A DNA stretch of 64,000 nucleotides, from assembly GCF_011516635.5 (NCBI RefSeq), contig NZ_CP096255.1:1116001-1180000 (forward strand), written 5' to 3'. The DNA comes from Bradyrhizobium barranii subsp. apii (GTDB lineage Bacteria > Pseudomonadota > Alphaproteobacteria > Rhizobiales > Xanthobacteraceae). A model generated the notes under the pieces. That model searched no databases, was not told the origin of the DNA, and saw only the letters and a program-made list of their open reading frames with translations. Both the position numbers and the translations under genes were made by a program. Shown here in pieces: positions 16,701-25,325 of the stretch. How positions within the stretch are numbered: position 1 is the first letter of the stretch; the number at the start of each line of letters is the position of its first letter.

Positions 16701-18518
16701 GACCGGTTCCGGCCGGTTGCCGGGCACGATCTGATAGGTGCGTTCGTCGACCACGCGCAGGCCGTGATTTTCGATCACCGGCACGCGATAGGACAGCGAT
16801 AGCGGTGCGGCGTCGGAGAACACCTTCAGGCCGAAGCGCCTGGGATCGTCCTCGCCCTTGTCGCGGTGCACCGAAATCGTCACCGGGCGGGCCGGCGTCA
16901 GCCTTTCGATGGTGGCGATATCGGCGATGGCCTGCTCCGCCGTGAAAACCTCGGTATAGCCGCCGCTAAAGGCCTGGGCATAACGATTGGCGATCATGCG
17001 CGCCCGCATGCCGTCGGTCGACGCGGTGAGCGCGGCCTTCAGCTTGTCGGTCCACGTCGCGGCAATGGCGCTGATGCCGGCTTCGAGCGCGGTGCGCTCG
17101 ACGACGGGCGTTTTGCCTTCATAGCGTCCGATGATGAAGTGGACGCGCGCAAGCGCGCCCTCGGGAAACGATACGTAGGACGCCGACAGGGTCCCCTTGT
17201 AGACCTGCGACAGGAAGGCTCCGACGCGCGTGCGGACGTCGGTGTCGTATTTGTCGCGCGGAATGAAGGTGAGAATGGAGACGAAGCGATCGAACTTGTC
17301 GACCCGCGCCAGCGCCCGGACGCGCGGGCGCTCGTAGAGGATCAGGACCTCGATGACGAAATTGTAGAGCGTGTCGACGTCGATCTGGAACAGCTCGTCA
17401 CGCGGATAATCTTCGAGGATATGCATGAGCGCCTTGCCCGAATGGCCGTTCGGGTCGAAGCCGGTGCGCTGCAGCACCCGCGCAACCTTGTGGCGCACAT
17501 AAGGGATCTGCCGCACCGAGCGGGTATAGGCGCCGGAGGTAAACAGGCCGACGACGCGCAATTCGCCCTCGAGCCGGCCGTCGGGTGCATAGAGCTTGAT
17601 ACCCACGTAATCCATCCGGATGCGCCGATGGACGAGGCTTGAGACATTGGCCTTGATGACGATCAGCAGCGTCGGCTCGTGCATGAACTCGCGGATTTCC
17701 GAGGTCATCACCACCATTTCGTTGCCGCGGCGCAGGACCTTCACGTCGGGATCGCGCAGGATGCCGAGGCCTTCGCCGGTCGTGATGTCGTCGGACGCAT
17801 CGCTGTCGGGCGAGAAGCGATATTCGCGCACGCCGAGGAAAGTGAAATTGTCCGCGCAGAGCCATTGCAGGAACTGATTGGCTTCGGCGACCTCGTCGAT
17901 CGGCAACGGCGGCGGATTGGAAGCGAACGTCTTGATCGCTTCCTCGACGCGGTCACGCATGGCGCGCCAGTCGGTGACGCAGGCGCGGACGTTGTTCAGC
18001 GCCCTGGTGAGCCCGTCGATCAGCTTCTGGCGATCGGCGTCGGCGTCCAGGCGGGTGATGTGGAGGTGAATCAGGCTTTCGCGCGCGCCTCTTGCTCCGT
18101 CCGGCAGTGCTTCGCCGTAGAACCGCAGCAGCTTGCCCTCGGCATCGCGCTCCACGGCGATGATCGGGTGGGCGACGAGGGTGACTTCGATGCCCTGCTC
18201 GGCGAGTTCCGCCATCGTGGAGTCGTACAGGAAAGGCATGTTGTCGTTGAGAATCTCGAGCACGGAAATCTCGCGCCCGTTCGGCAACGTCGGATTGACC
18301 ACGCGGATATCGGCGCTGCCCGACGTGCGCCGCTGCACATGCTCCCAGGCTTGCTCCGCCAGGACGGCAAGCGAGGCGGCATCGTAATTGTCGAGATCCT
18401 CGATATTGCTGTAGCCGAACAGGGGCTCGGCAAAGGCCCGCGGGCTCTTGCCCGGCGGCACGCTGCCCGCTGCATCGCGGATCAGGGTTGCCCGGGCCTT
18501 GTCGTCACGCCACGCCAT
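13704..18518 (-). CDS. NAD-specific glutamate dehydrogenase, large (about 180 kDa) class
   Basis: A 1604-residue enzyme that would convert glutamate to 2-oxoglutarate and ammonia with NAD+, mainly for glutamate catabolism. GGAGG followed by tandem ATGs supports a start at 18518. The N-terminal third is regulatory, with ACT-like segments (NPTLPNGREISVLEILNDNMPFLYDS). The catalytic core includes FVSSPRVEGIHLRFGKVARGG, the lysine-bearing VPVGAKGGFVPKRLP block, GDMSGDVFGNGML, and GEGANLGVTQRGRIE with the Asn/Gly-rich Rossmann region. Its length matches the family, and no interruption is seen. Long open frames antisense to it are by-products of high GC. It is apparently monocistronic, with a large 5' gap. 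Confidence 0.95.
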   Translation of the reverse strand: MAWRDDKARATLIRDAAGSVPPGKSPRAFAEPLFGYSNIEDLDNYDAASLAVLAEQAWEHVQRRTSGSADIRVVNPTLPNGREISVLEILNDNMPFLYDSTMAELAEQGIEVTLVAHPIIAVERDAEGKLLRFYGEALPDGARGARESLIHLHITRLDADADRQKLIDGLTRALNNVRACVTDWRAMRDRVEEAIKTFASNPPPLPIDEVAEANQFLQWLCADNFTFLGVREYRFSPDSDASDDITTGEGLGILRDPDVKVLRRGNEMVVMTSEIREFMHEPTLLIVIKANVSSLVHRRIRMDYVGIKLYAPDGRLEGELRVVGLFTSGAYTRSVRQIPYVRHKVARVLQRTGFDPNGHSGKALMHILEDYPRDELFQIDVDTLYNFVIEVLILYERPRVRALARVDKFDRFVSILTFIPRDKYDTDVRTRVGAFLSQVYKGTLSASYVSFPEGALARVHFIIGRYEGKTPVVERTALEAGISAIAATWTDKLKAALTASTDGMRARMIANRYAQAFSGGYTEVFTAEQAIADIATIERLTPARPVTISVHRDKGEDDPRRFGLKVFSDAAPLSLSYRVPVIENHGLRVVDERTYQIVPGNRPEPVWMHEMTIETSDGQPIEINPEFSHRLEASIMAVVTDRAESDGYNALILRTALGWREVSTIRALSRYLHQIRAPFTQDYMWETLRKNAAITATLVALFQTRLDPRLVLTDRERSARETALLAEIEEQLKSVASLDEDRILRRFTNLVQSTIRTNLWQIGEDGHPRPVISFKFDARRIDDLPAPRPLYEIFVSSPRVEGIHLRFGKVARGGLRWSDRPQDFRTEILGLVKAQQVKNAVIVPVGAKGGFVPKRLPPPSNRDAWLAEGTEAYRIFVRSLLELTDNLDGDAVVPPDSTVRHDGDDPYLVVAADKGTATFSDVANAISAEKNHWLGDAFASGGSQGYDHKKMGITARGAWEAVKRHFRELGTDIQTMPFTAAGVGDMSGDVFGNGMLLSPATRLVAAFDHRDIFIDPSPDPSTSFAERKRLFDLPRSSWQDYNKSLISQGGGVFSRTLKAIPLAPEVRSLLDLDKEQATPFEVMTAILRARTDLLWFGGIGTYIRASAESDDQAGDRANDPIRIAGTDVRARVIGEGANLGVTQRGRIEAAQKGVKLNTDAIDNSAGVNTSDVEVNIKVALARPEREGRLSFADRNSLLAAMTDEVGTLVLRNNYLQTLALSLAERKGVAETGFLTRLMQSLEQRGLLSRAVEFLPDDAALTERTRRGQALTRPELAVLLAYAKLTLYEDLLLTSVPDDPYLARRLSLYFPREVPDKFPAAVELHRLRREIIATSLVNAVINRGGPACIVRLTDETDADIPTIVMAQVAVDAIYELRRLNDAIDALDTRIDGQVQLGLYATVQDLLISRMVWYVRNVDFKDGLEAVIGRFGPGIREIAASLDTTLPPDLQAARGKRRQELTDAGVPAGLAGELADLDPLIAAPDIVTVAERTSRAIGDAAATFFAAEANFRLDRIIAAARSVPANDYFERMAVDRAVEQIASAERRLAADMLATGQSGQQAVETWLAAHPEAARIRRSVEEIAASGLTLAKLTVAANLLGDLVKV

Positions 18519-19180
18519 CATGTCCTCCATTTGCCGCGCCGTCCGACCGCAGTCGCGATCCTCAGCCTAATTCTGGAGTGCATCCCGTCGAGCGCCGCGA
18601 TCGAGCGGATACGCAAGATCCTCGGTCTCGTGCGTCGGCAGCTTCCGACGACAATACTACGATCCCGGAGCGAAAGGCGCACGCTGTTGTGAGGTGTGCC
18701 GTAATTCCCTACGGCAGCGGCCCCCACGGCCGCCAAATCATAGAGGTGAGAAAATCACAAGCAATTTCAAATCTGTATGAGCTCGTGGTTTTATTCTGAA
18801 TGGCGCCGGAACTCCGTTCCGATTGCGCTGCAGCGGGCTCTAGTGAGTGCGGGTCAGCTCCACGCCATCGACCACCATTTTTCAGGTTCCCGCTTCCCGG
18901 TGAGGCGGCGTCGACACCTCGAATGTCGTCGAGAGGAATGCAATGCCGACGACGAAATGATCGCCCTCGAACTGCCGCAGCGGAGCGTTGATCGACGTCG
19001 TGGTGGTCGCGCCAGCCCGGTTCAACCGAAGGCGCCGATGCCGCGCGGCGCATCGGCACGCGCGTTAACAGATTGTTCATTGACCACGGCGCGCCAGCCG
19101 TAACCGCCGGTTAACCATGGATATTTACGGTGTAGCAAGCCTCTGAACCGGGGCTGTCAGTTGATTTCGAGTCCAATCCT
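18519..19180. other. 660-bp intergenic region with no supported gene
   Basis: This stretch separates the divergent glutamate dehydrogenase and Wzc-like genes. Open frames on both strands are short, Arg-rich and lack ribosome binding sites. On the minus strand around 18940-19040 one frame gives a more protein-like segment (LRQFEGDHFVVGIAFLSTTFEV), but stops cut it on both sides, so it could be a decayed gene. The A+T-rich part near 18740-18800 and the run before 19180 are plausible promoter areas. I do not call any specific site. Confidence 0.4.
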
Positions 19181-21349
19181 ATGGCGTTCGGTAGAGGTGC
19201 ATCTCCGCGAAGCATCGCCCCGACGGAGCCTGCGGCTTCGTGGGAAGCGCCGCGGGCTGCGACGGCGAAGCCTGACAGCGCTGCTCCTGCGCTGATCAAG
19301 GGATCGCTGACCGTCACCGGTGCGCTCTCTTTCCTGCGCGAGAATGGCCGGCGCATCCTGACGCTGGCGCTGGCGCTGTTCGCCCTGGGCGTCAATGTCC
19401 TGATGGTCTTGCCGGTCCGGTATGCCGCGACGGCCCTGGTCGTCGTCGATCCCCGCGAGCTGCGCGTCACCTCGGAGCAGGACGTGTTGCCGGGCATCGG
19501 CCAGGATGCCGCGGCACTTCAGAGCCAGATCGAGATCGCCAAATCGGACGGCTTTCTCCGGCCCCTGATCGAGCAGCTCAAGATCGCCGACGACGCGGAC
19601 ATCGCGGGCGGTTACACCGACATGACGCGCCTGCTCGAAAAATTCCGCAACCGTCTCGATATCTCGCGCCGCGGACTGACCTACGTCATTGCGATCTCAT
19701 TCACCTCGAACAATGCGGAACGGGCCGCGCATTACGCCAATGCCATCGCCGAGGCGTTCGTCGCGAGCCAAGGTCGTGTCCGCACCGAGGCGACGGACGA
19801 GGCGGCGGACTGGCTCAAGGACCGGCTGAAGGCATTGAACGAGCGCCTGCGCGTATCGGAAGATGCCGTCGCCGCCTTCAGGTTCGAGCACAAGATCCTC
19901 AATGCCGGCAAGGATTCCACGACCCAGCAATTGCGGGTGACCGATCTCAATCAGCAGGTCTCCGCCGCTCGCGCGCGCACCGAGGAAGCCAAGGCGCGTT
20001 ACGAGCAGGTGCAGCGCGATCTCAAGGCCAATGTCGAAGGTCCGGTGAAGCAGGACCTGCTGAGCATGCTGCGCGCGCAGCGCTCGACCCTGAACGATCA
20101 GATCGCGCAGAAGAAAGCGGTGTACGGCGACCGCCATCCCGACCTCGCGATCTCCTACAGCCAGTTGGCTGATCTCAACAGGCAGATCGAGGTCGAGCGG
20201 AAGAAGAACATCGACACGGCGAAGTCCGAATATGAGGCTCAGTTGGAGCAGCAGAACGCGCTGGAAAAGCAGCTCAGGGCGGTCGAGACCCAGATGTTGG
20301 TCGACGGCCAGGCGCTCGTGAAGCTGCAGGAGCTGCAGCGTGACGCCGATGCCAACAAGAACATCTACGAGCAGTTCCTGTCGCGGTTCAAGACGACCAA
20401 CGAGCAGCGCCAGCTGCAGAGCTCCCAGACCAAGATCGCCTCGCTCGCCATTCCGCCGATGCGCTCGACGCGTCCGCCCCTCGCCTTGCTGCTCGCGGCG
20501 CTCGCGATCGGCTCGATCCTGACCTCGACGGCGGCCGTTGCGGCGATGGGAAGCATGTCCGACGGGCCTGCGCCTGCCGAGGCTCCTGCTCAAATTCCTG
20601 CTCAAACTCCTGCTCAGACTCTTGCGCGTGCTGAAGCGGCGGAGACGCAAGTCCAGCGACCGGGCCCGGCCGCGCGCCAGCCCGAGGCGATGCCGAACCT
20701 GCCTGTCTGGGCCCGCATTCCCGATCTGGCGCCTGGCGCCGTGGCCAACACCGTGTGGCAAAGGCCGATCACTGCCTCGGCCGAGCTCGACCTCGGCGCG
20801 TATCTGCGTCCGCTTCTCGAGCGGATCGATCGCGCGCCGGTGCGCGGCTGCAAGGTCGCCCTCGTGTTGTCGGTCGGCAAAGGCGCCGGCGGTAACACCG
20901 TTGCGCGCTCGCTCAATCGCGCGGCGGTGAATCGGGGCATGATGAGCGTGCTGATCCGGCTCCAGCCGGAATTCGCAGGTCACCAGCCTCCGGTAACCGA
21001 ATGGCAGGACGGCTCCACCACGGCGGGGCTGCAGTCGATCGACGAGCTGTTGAGCGCCGGCAGAAAAGCCGATGCGCGGCCCGAGGACGATATTCGCTCG
21101 GAGTTCGATCTGATCGTCGTCCATGCGAGCAATCTCGCACTTCAGCCCGACGCCATCGCGCTGGCCGCGCACGCGGATCTGATCATCCCGGTGGTGCGCG
21201 CCGGCGAACTCGGTTCGGCGGCGATGCGGCGGGTGACCGCTGCGCTGTCGAGATATGGCACCGTGCCGACCGGTCTCGTCGTCAATCACGCGCCTGCGGG
21301 TTCAGTGGCGCCTCACCCTGAGGGCAGCGCGTTGAGCCGGGCGGTTTGA
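19181..21349 (+). CDS. Wzc/GumC-like polysaccharide co-polymerase with degenerate kinase half
   Basis: A 722-residue inner-membrane protein for exopolysaccharide chain-length control or export. It has a Wzz-type N-terminus with TM1 at about residues 58-80 (ILTLALALFALGVNVLMVL), then a long periplasmic coiled coil including the GNVR-like region (YEQFLSRFKTTNEQRQL), and TM2 near residues 435-455. The C-terminal 200 residues occupy the place of a BY-kinase. The P-loop is eroded (LSVGKGAGGNTVARSLN), the Walker A' FDLIVVHAS lacks the second acidic residue, and there is no C-terminal tyrosine cluster. It is therefore probably not an active kinase. A Pro/Ala/Gln repeat links TM2 to this domain. No other polysaccharide genes flank it. 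Confidence 0.8.
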   Translation: MAFGRGASPRSIAPTEPAASWEAPRAATAKPDSAAPALIKGSLTVTGALSFLRENGRRILTLALALFALGVNVLMVLPVRYAATALVVVDPRELRVTSEQDVLPGIGQDAAALQSQIEIAKSDGFLRPLIEQLKIADDADIAGGYTDMTRLLEKFRNRLDISRRGLTYVIAISFTSNNAERAAHYANAIAEAFVASQGRVRTEATDEAADWLKDRLKALNERLRVSEDAVAAFRFEHKILNAGKDSTTQQLRVTDLNQQVSAARARTEEAKARYEQVQRDLKANVEGPVKQDLLSMLRAQRSTLNDQIAQKKAVYGDRHPDLAISYSQLADLNRQIEVERKKNIDTAKSEYEAQLEQQNALEKQLRAVETQMLVDGQALVKLQELQRDADANKNIYEQFLSRFKTTNEQRQLQSSQTKIASLAIPPMRSTRPPLALLLAALAIGSILTSTAAVAAMGSMSDGPAPAEAPAQIPAQTPAQTLARAEAAETQVQRPGPAARQPEAMPNLPVWARIPDLAPGAVANTVWQRPITASAELDLGAYLRPLLERIDRAPVRGCKVALVLSVGKGAGGNTVARSLNRAAVNRGMMSVLIRLQPEFAGHQPPVTEWQDGSTTAGLQSIDELLSAGRKADARPEDDIRSEFDLIVVHASNLALQPDAIALAAHADLIIPVVRAGELGSAAMRRVTAALSRYGTVPTGLVVNHAPAGSVAPHPEGSALSRAV
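20588..20626 (+). repeat. 12-bp tandem repeat inside the Wzc-like gene
   Basis: Three imperfect copies of a unit close to CTCAAATTCCTG (variants ending aaattcctg, aaactcctg, agactcttg) sit in frame and encode APAQI-PAQT-PAQT just after the second membrane segment. Because the unit is a multiple of three, slippage changes the linker length without a frameshift. Confidence 0.7.
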
Positions 21350-21492
21350 CGATGCCGACCCATGGCGAAGCTGCGGCTCATGCCTGAGGCGCAGCACGCA
21401 AGCGCACCTGTAATCTGCTTCACACGCAAACGCGCCCAATGACGCTAGATGAATTAGGGCCCGCCTCCGCGCGGCCCGGTTCGGAGCTGGCG

Positions 21493-21651
21493 ATGATGGC
21501 TGCACTGGCAAAGGCGATATCCCGCGCGACGAGAACCAACGTTGATGTCGAAACCGTAAAGGTACTCGTGATCTTCTCGGGTGCGGGCTTGCTGCTCTCC
21601 CTCGTGGCCGCGATGATCTACGGACAGGCCCTCAACGCCGCCTTGTTCTGA
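21493..21651 (+). CDS. small single-pass membrane protein
   Basis: Start set at ATG 21493, with GGAG six bases upstream; an earlier ATG at 21439 gives 18 more residues. The 52-residue product has a short amphipathic N-terminus (MMAALAKAISRATRTNVDVET) and one hydrophobic helix (VLVIFSGAGLLLSLVAAMIYG). It lies downstream of the Wzc-like gene on the same strand. Short membrane proteins of this kind are frequent in Bradyrhizobium and unassigned. It could modulate the upstream transporter, but that is a guess based only on position. Confidence 0.45.
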   Translation: MMAALAKAISRATRTNVDVETVKVLVIFSGAGLLLSLVAAMIYGQALNAALF

Positions 21652-21829
21652 GATCGCGCGCGGCGATCGCGCTTCGAACCCGAAGCAGGTCCTCATCCCC
21701 AGGAACCCGCCCAAAGCGGGCGTCTCCAAGGTGCCGGCCTTGTATTCGAGCCGTCATTGACGCCGCGAGGCACCACCCGCAGGATGCAGCGTCTCCAATG
21801 CGCGACTATCTCGGCTCGGGCTTGCGGCG

Positions 21830-22153
21830 ATGACCTGTCAAGCTCACTCCGTAACGCTGGTGCTCATTGCCCGAATACCGCCTGAGGGTATCGAGGCCTT
21901 CCGCGCCTACGAGGATGCCGTCTTGCCGCTACTCGCTGCGTTCAGCGGGCGTGTGGAGCGTCGTCTTCGAAATCCGGATGGCACGATCGAGGTGCACATC
22001 GTCAGCTTCGCATCCGATGCGGACTTTCAGGATTATCGCAATGATCCCCGACGCCTTGCGCAAGCCGGGTTGCTGGAAAAATCGTCCGCGAAGCTGGAAT
22101 TGCTTGCGATGGCGGACGTCTCGCAATGGCCGGTGGCGTCGGCGCAGGGATGA
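21830..22153 (+). CDS. DUF1330/ABM-fold-like small protein
   Basis: A 107-residue protein with the beta-alpha-beta pattern of the dimeric alpha-beta barrel group: a first strand (VTLVLIARI), then PPEGIEAFRAYEDAVLPLLAAFSGRVERRLRNPDG, then EVHIVSFASDADFQDYRNDPRRL. The FxxYxxxVLPLL helix followed by a DFQxYxxDP segment is typical of DUF1330 and antibiotic-biosynthesis-monooxygenase relatives. No cofactor motif is visible. No strong ribosome binding site precedes the ATG. It is a single gene, with the PLP enzyme about 120 bp downstream. Confidence 0.6.
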   Translation: MTCQAHSVTLVLIARIPPEGIEAFRAYEDAVLPLLAAFSGRVERRLRNPDGTIEVHIVSFASDADFQDYRNDPRRLAQAGLLEKSSAKLELLAMADVSQWPVASAQG

Positions 22154-22271
22154 TCGTCGGCGCAATGACCGGGATGTAACAGGGCGCGCCGGGTATCATC
22201 GAACTGTCATCGCTTCGTCATGCGCGCTCTATGGATCGCTGCTCCCTTCGCCGCGCATCGTGGGGGCTGAT

Positions 22272-23591
22272 ATGCATCTGAATGAGACAATGTCGTCCGA
22301 CCGCCGGTCGATCCTGAAGGGCCTCGCGGCCGCAGCCGTCACGTCCCTGGCGGCTCCGGCCATGGCAGCCGACGGCCTGCCGGCGCAGCCGACCGGAGCG
22401 GCGGCCGCCATCGCCACCGACAATGCCTATTGGGCGGCGGTGAAGGGGCTCTATGCCGTGACGCCGGATGTCGTCAATCTGGAGAACGGCTTTTGGGGCA
22501 TCATGGCCGAGCCGGTGAGGCGCGAGTTCATTCGCCAGACCGACATGGTCAACTATCAGAACACCTACTACGCGCGGCAGCGCGCGGGTGCGGATTTCGA
22601 GGCCGTGCGCATCAAGGTGGCCCAGGCGGTCGGCACGGCGCCCGAGGAGATCGCGCTCACCCGCGGCGCGACCGAAGCGCTGCAGCTCCTGATCGGCGGC
22701 TACAACAAGCTGAAGCCCGGCGACAGCGTTCTCTACGCCGACCTCGACTACGATTCGATGCAGTACGCGATGAACGCGCTTAAGGCGCGCCGCGGTGTCG
22801 ACGTGGTCAGGTTCGATGTGCCGGAGCCGGCCACCCGCCAGGCCGTGCTCGACGCCTATGCCCGCGCCCTCGAGGCGAATCCCAGGACCAGGCTCCTCCT
22901 CCTCACCCATGTCAGCCATCGCACCGGCCTCGTCATGCCGGTCGCCGAGATCGCCCGCATGGCCAGGGCCAAGGGCATCGATACCATCGTCGACGCCGCG
23001 CATTCCTGGGGGCAGATCGACTTCAGGGTAGGCGAGCTCGACGTCGATTTCGTCGGCTTCAACCTGCACAAATGGATCGGCGCGCCGCTCGGCGTGGGCT
23101 TCCTCTACATCAGGAAGGATCGCCTCGCCGACATCGACCGCGACATGGGCGACGAGGACTTTGCGGAGACCGATATCCGCTCGCGGGGGCACACCGGCAC
23201 GGTCAATTTCGCGACGGTCCTGACGGTGCCCGCGGCCGTGGCGCTCCATCAGCAGATCGGCGCGGCGGCAAAGCAAGCCCGGCTGCGATATCTGCGTGAT
23301 TACTGGGTGAGCCGCGCCCGCGGATTCAAGGACATCGAGATCCTGACGCCGGATGAGGTCGGCTCATATGGCGCGATCACGTCCTTCCGTCTCGCCGGCA
23401 AGACCAGCAAGGCGGACAACGACGCTATCGTCGTGAAGCTGAGGGACAGCCACAAGGTCATGACGGTACGCCGGGCCGGCGTTGCCAAGGGCCAATGCAT
23501 CCGCGTGACGCCGGCGCTCTTTACTGACGAGGCCGATCTCGACCGCCTCGTCGAGGCGCTCGCCGTGGTCACGGGGACGAAGACGGGGTGA
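22272..23591 (+). CDS. Tat-exported class V aminotransferase-fold (PLP) enzyme
   Basis: A 439-residue protein. The N-terminus has a twin-arginine signal (SSDRRSILKGLAAAAVTSL, then AAPAMAADG as cleavage region), so it should fold with PLP in the cytoplasm and be exported. The rest is fold-type I: LTRGATEALQLLIGGYNKL binds the phosphate, VDAAHSWGQID carries the PLP-pyridine Asp and a His, and FNLHKWIGAPLGVGFL supplies the Schiff-base Lys. It resembles isopenicillin-N-epimerase-like and cysteine-desulfurase-like proteins of class V. Periplasmic PLP enzymes of this type are uncommon. The substrate is unknown. The ATG at 22272 is chosen over longer in-frame extension because of the signal peptide. 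Confidence 0.85.
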   Translation: MHLNETMSSDRRSILKGLAAAAVTSLAAPAMAADGLPAQPTGAAAAIATDNAYWAAVKGLYAVTPDVVNLENGFWGIMAEPVRREFIRQTDMVNYQNTYYARQRAGADFEAVRIKVAQAVGTAPEEIALTRGATEALQLLIGGYNKLKPGDSVLYADLDYDSMQYAMNALKARRGVDVVRFDVPEPATRQAVLDAYARALEANPRTRLLLLTHVSHRTGLVMPVAEIARMARAKGIDTIVDAAHSWGQIDFRVGELDVDFVGFNLHKWIGAPLGVGFLYIRKDRLADIDRDMGDEDFAETDIRSRGHTGTVNFATVLTVPAAVALHQQIGAAAKQARLRYLRDYWVSRARGFKDIEILTPDEVGSYGAITSFRLAGKTSKADNDAIVVKLRDSHKVMTVRRAGVAKGQCIRVTPALFTDEADLDRLVEALAVVTGTKTG

Positions 23592-23619
23592 GCCGACGCG
23601 TGGTGGGTGCAAGGGCTAT

Positions 23620-24696
23620 TTAGCTGCCGACTCTGACCCAGGCTTGCGCCTTCCTCCGCCATTCCTCGTCGAAGCGAGCGATGATGTCCTTTGCCGCATC
23701 CTGCGACAGAAGCTGGTCGATAGCGGACGTCCTGACCTCGTCGATGTCAGGAATGCCGGTGTATCCAAGATTGGCAAGCCGCGCGGCAAAAGGCGGATGC
23801 GTCGCGTCCGGATCGTGCTCACGCGTCAGACCGGCGATGGCAGCTGCGGCCATCGGCTCCGGCGCCCTGATGTCACCAAGCTGCTCGAAGACGCGCTCGA
23901 GGGGCGGGCGCGGTGCATTGATTGCGCCGAGCACTTCCTTCTCCAGAGGAGCGTATACGAGATCGGTGAGACGTGTTCCGCACGCTTCCGTCAGCACCAG
24001 AGCGCGCGCCATCTCGGCACGTCCAACCTGTTCGGCCGCGCCGAGATCGGCGTAAAGCTCGTTCTCCCGCGACAGCGCGCGATATTCCTTGTCGAGCCAT
24101 TCGATCATGGAACGGAGCAGGGCCCGGGCAATGCGCCCGGTGACGGTTCGGTCCGGATCGGCGTAGAAGAGGACATTCACCGAAGCCGCGATGAAATCCG
24201 CGAGGTTGATGCTTCCCGAGGTGTGCCGAAGCCGGGCATGTGCCACCTCATGGGCGATGACGGCGCGAAGTGCACGCTCATCCAGGACGATCAGCAATGG
24301 CAAGCCGACGGTCATCGTGACGTGTCGCCCGAACAGGCCTGCATATCGGCTCACCTCCCCGATCGAAGCGTTGAAGTCGGTGTCGATCCGCAAGCTGCGG
24401 CTTGATCGGGCAACGCTGCGATCGAGCTCCTTCCACATTGCCCAGAGGCCTGGAGCGGTATCCTCGTTCGCCTCGAAACTCCCATGCTTTCGCGAGGGCA
24501 GGAGCAGGAGGCCAATTGCGAGCGCCACCGCGGCCATGAATATGGAGAACACGATCGGTGCTGTGGCCAGCGTCGTGATCGTGTAGCGATCGAGGGCCCT
24601 CAGCCAAATGGCCAGGATCACGCAGGCCAGCGCCACGGCGGGAAGAACGGCGTAGCGACCGAGACGCAGGATGGTCTTCAGAACAACGCGTCTCAT
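23620..24696 (-). CDS. M48-family membrane metalloprotease
   Basis: An approximately 358-residue zinc protease. Two hydrophobic segments lie near the N-terminus (VLPAVALACVILAIWL and APIVFSIFMAAVALAIGLLLL). The catalytic HExxH is HEVAHARLRH, and the downstream zinc ligand is probably the Glu in SRENELYADLGAAEQVGR. The C-terminal region contains THPPFAARLANLGY, a segment conserved in Ste24/HtpX-like members. It probably acts in the inner membrane in quality control. An upstream GTG at 24738 would add 14 residues and overlap the lipoprotein stop codon; I prefer the ATG because it begins directly before the first membrane segment. It forms a probable operon with the lipoprotein gene. Confidence 0.85.
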   Translation of the reverse strand: MRRVVLKTILRLGRYAVLPAVALACVILAIWLRALDRYTITTLATAPIVFSIFMAAVALAIGLLLLPSRKHGSFEANEDTAPGLWAMWKELDRSVARSSRSLRIDTDFNASIGEVSRYAGLFGRHVTMTVGLPLLIVLDERALRAVIAHEVAHARLRHTSGSINLADFIAASVNVLFYADPDRTVTGRIARALLRSMIEWLDKEYRALSRENELYADLGAAEQVGRAEMARALVLTEACGTRLTDLVYAPLEKEVLGAINAPRPPLERVFEQLGDIRAPEPMAAAAIAGLTREHDPDATHPPFAARLANLGYTGIPDIDEVRTSAIDQLLSQDAAKDIIARFDEEWRRKAQAWVRVGS

Positions 24697-24724
24697 CCCC
24701 GCTTTGACACCGGAATGATTCGAA

Positions 24725-25189
24725 TCAGGCCTTGCCACATGAGCCGTTGCTCTGATGTAAGCTGGCGACGTCGGCGCGGCCCTGGCTTTCCGTGACCTGG
24801 ATCAGCGTGATCGCGCCGGGTGTCACGATTCCCATCTGCGGCTGGGCGGAGAGATAGGTCGTGCTGCCGGCGCGCAGATCGAGGCTCACCTTCTCGCTTC
24901 CCTGCCCGAACAGATTGCTGCTCAGCGGCAAATTGTTGACGGCAACCTCGTGGCGGCCTGGAGGCAGGTCGCACGCCACGAACCCCGCGGCTTGACTGCC
25001 GCCAATCACGCGTCCATCGACGGCATAGTTGGGCTGGACAGCAAATCCCAGGGCCGACGTGCGATAGACCACCAAGCGTGCAGTATTCGACCTGACGTTG
25101 TCAGTCAGCGCCGCGCCGCCCAGCGGCCCCGATGCGCACCCCGCAAGCAACGTAGCCACGACAAAAGCTCCCAGACAACCACCACGCAT
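24725..25189 (-). CDS. lipoprotein with DUF2846-like domain
   Basis: A 154-residue lipoprotein starting at ATG 25189, where the signal peptide begins (MRGGCLGAFVVATLLAGC); the LLAGC lipobox gives a lipidated Cys at residue 18. The mature part is beta-rich: NTARLVVYRTSALGFAVQPNYAVDGRVIGGSQAAGFVACDLPPGRHEV, the pattern of the DUF2846 group (a PEGA-like fold). It should sit in the outer or inner membrane facing the periplasm. It overlaps or abuts the M48 protease gene on the same strand, so the two are probably co-transcribed and may work together in envelope maintenance. Confidence 0.75.
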   Translation of the reverse strand: MRGGCLGAFVVATLLAGCASGPLGGAALTDNVRSNTARLVVYRTSALGFAVQPNYAVDGRVIGGSQAAGFVACDLPPGRHEVAVNNLPLSSNLFGQGSEKVSLDLRAGSTTYLSAQPQMGIVTPGAITLIQVTESQGRADVASLHQSNGSCGKA

Positions 25190-25325
25190 TTTCGCCCCTG
25201 ATAGATTCCAAATCCCCGGCGGCATCATTGTCAGGGTAGTGGGCGAAGTCAATCGCGACCTCAAGTCGAGCCATCGCAGATCGCGTCAACGCATTGGAGC
25301 CTCCTCCCGGACGATCCGCGCACCC

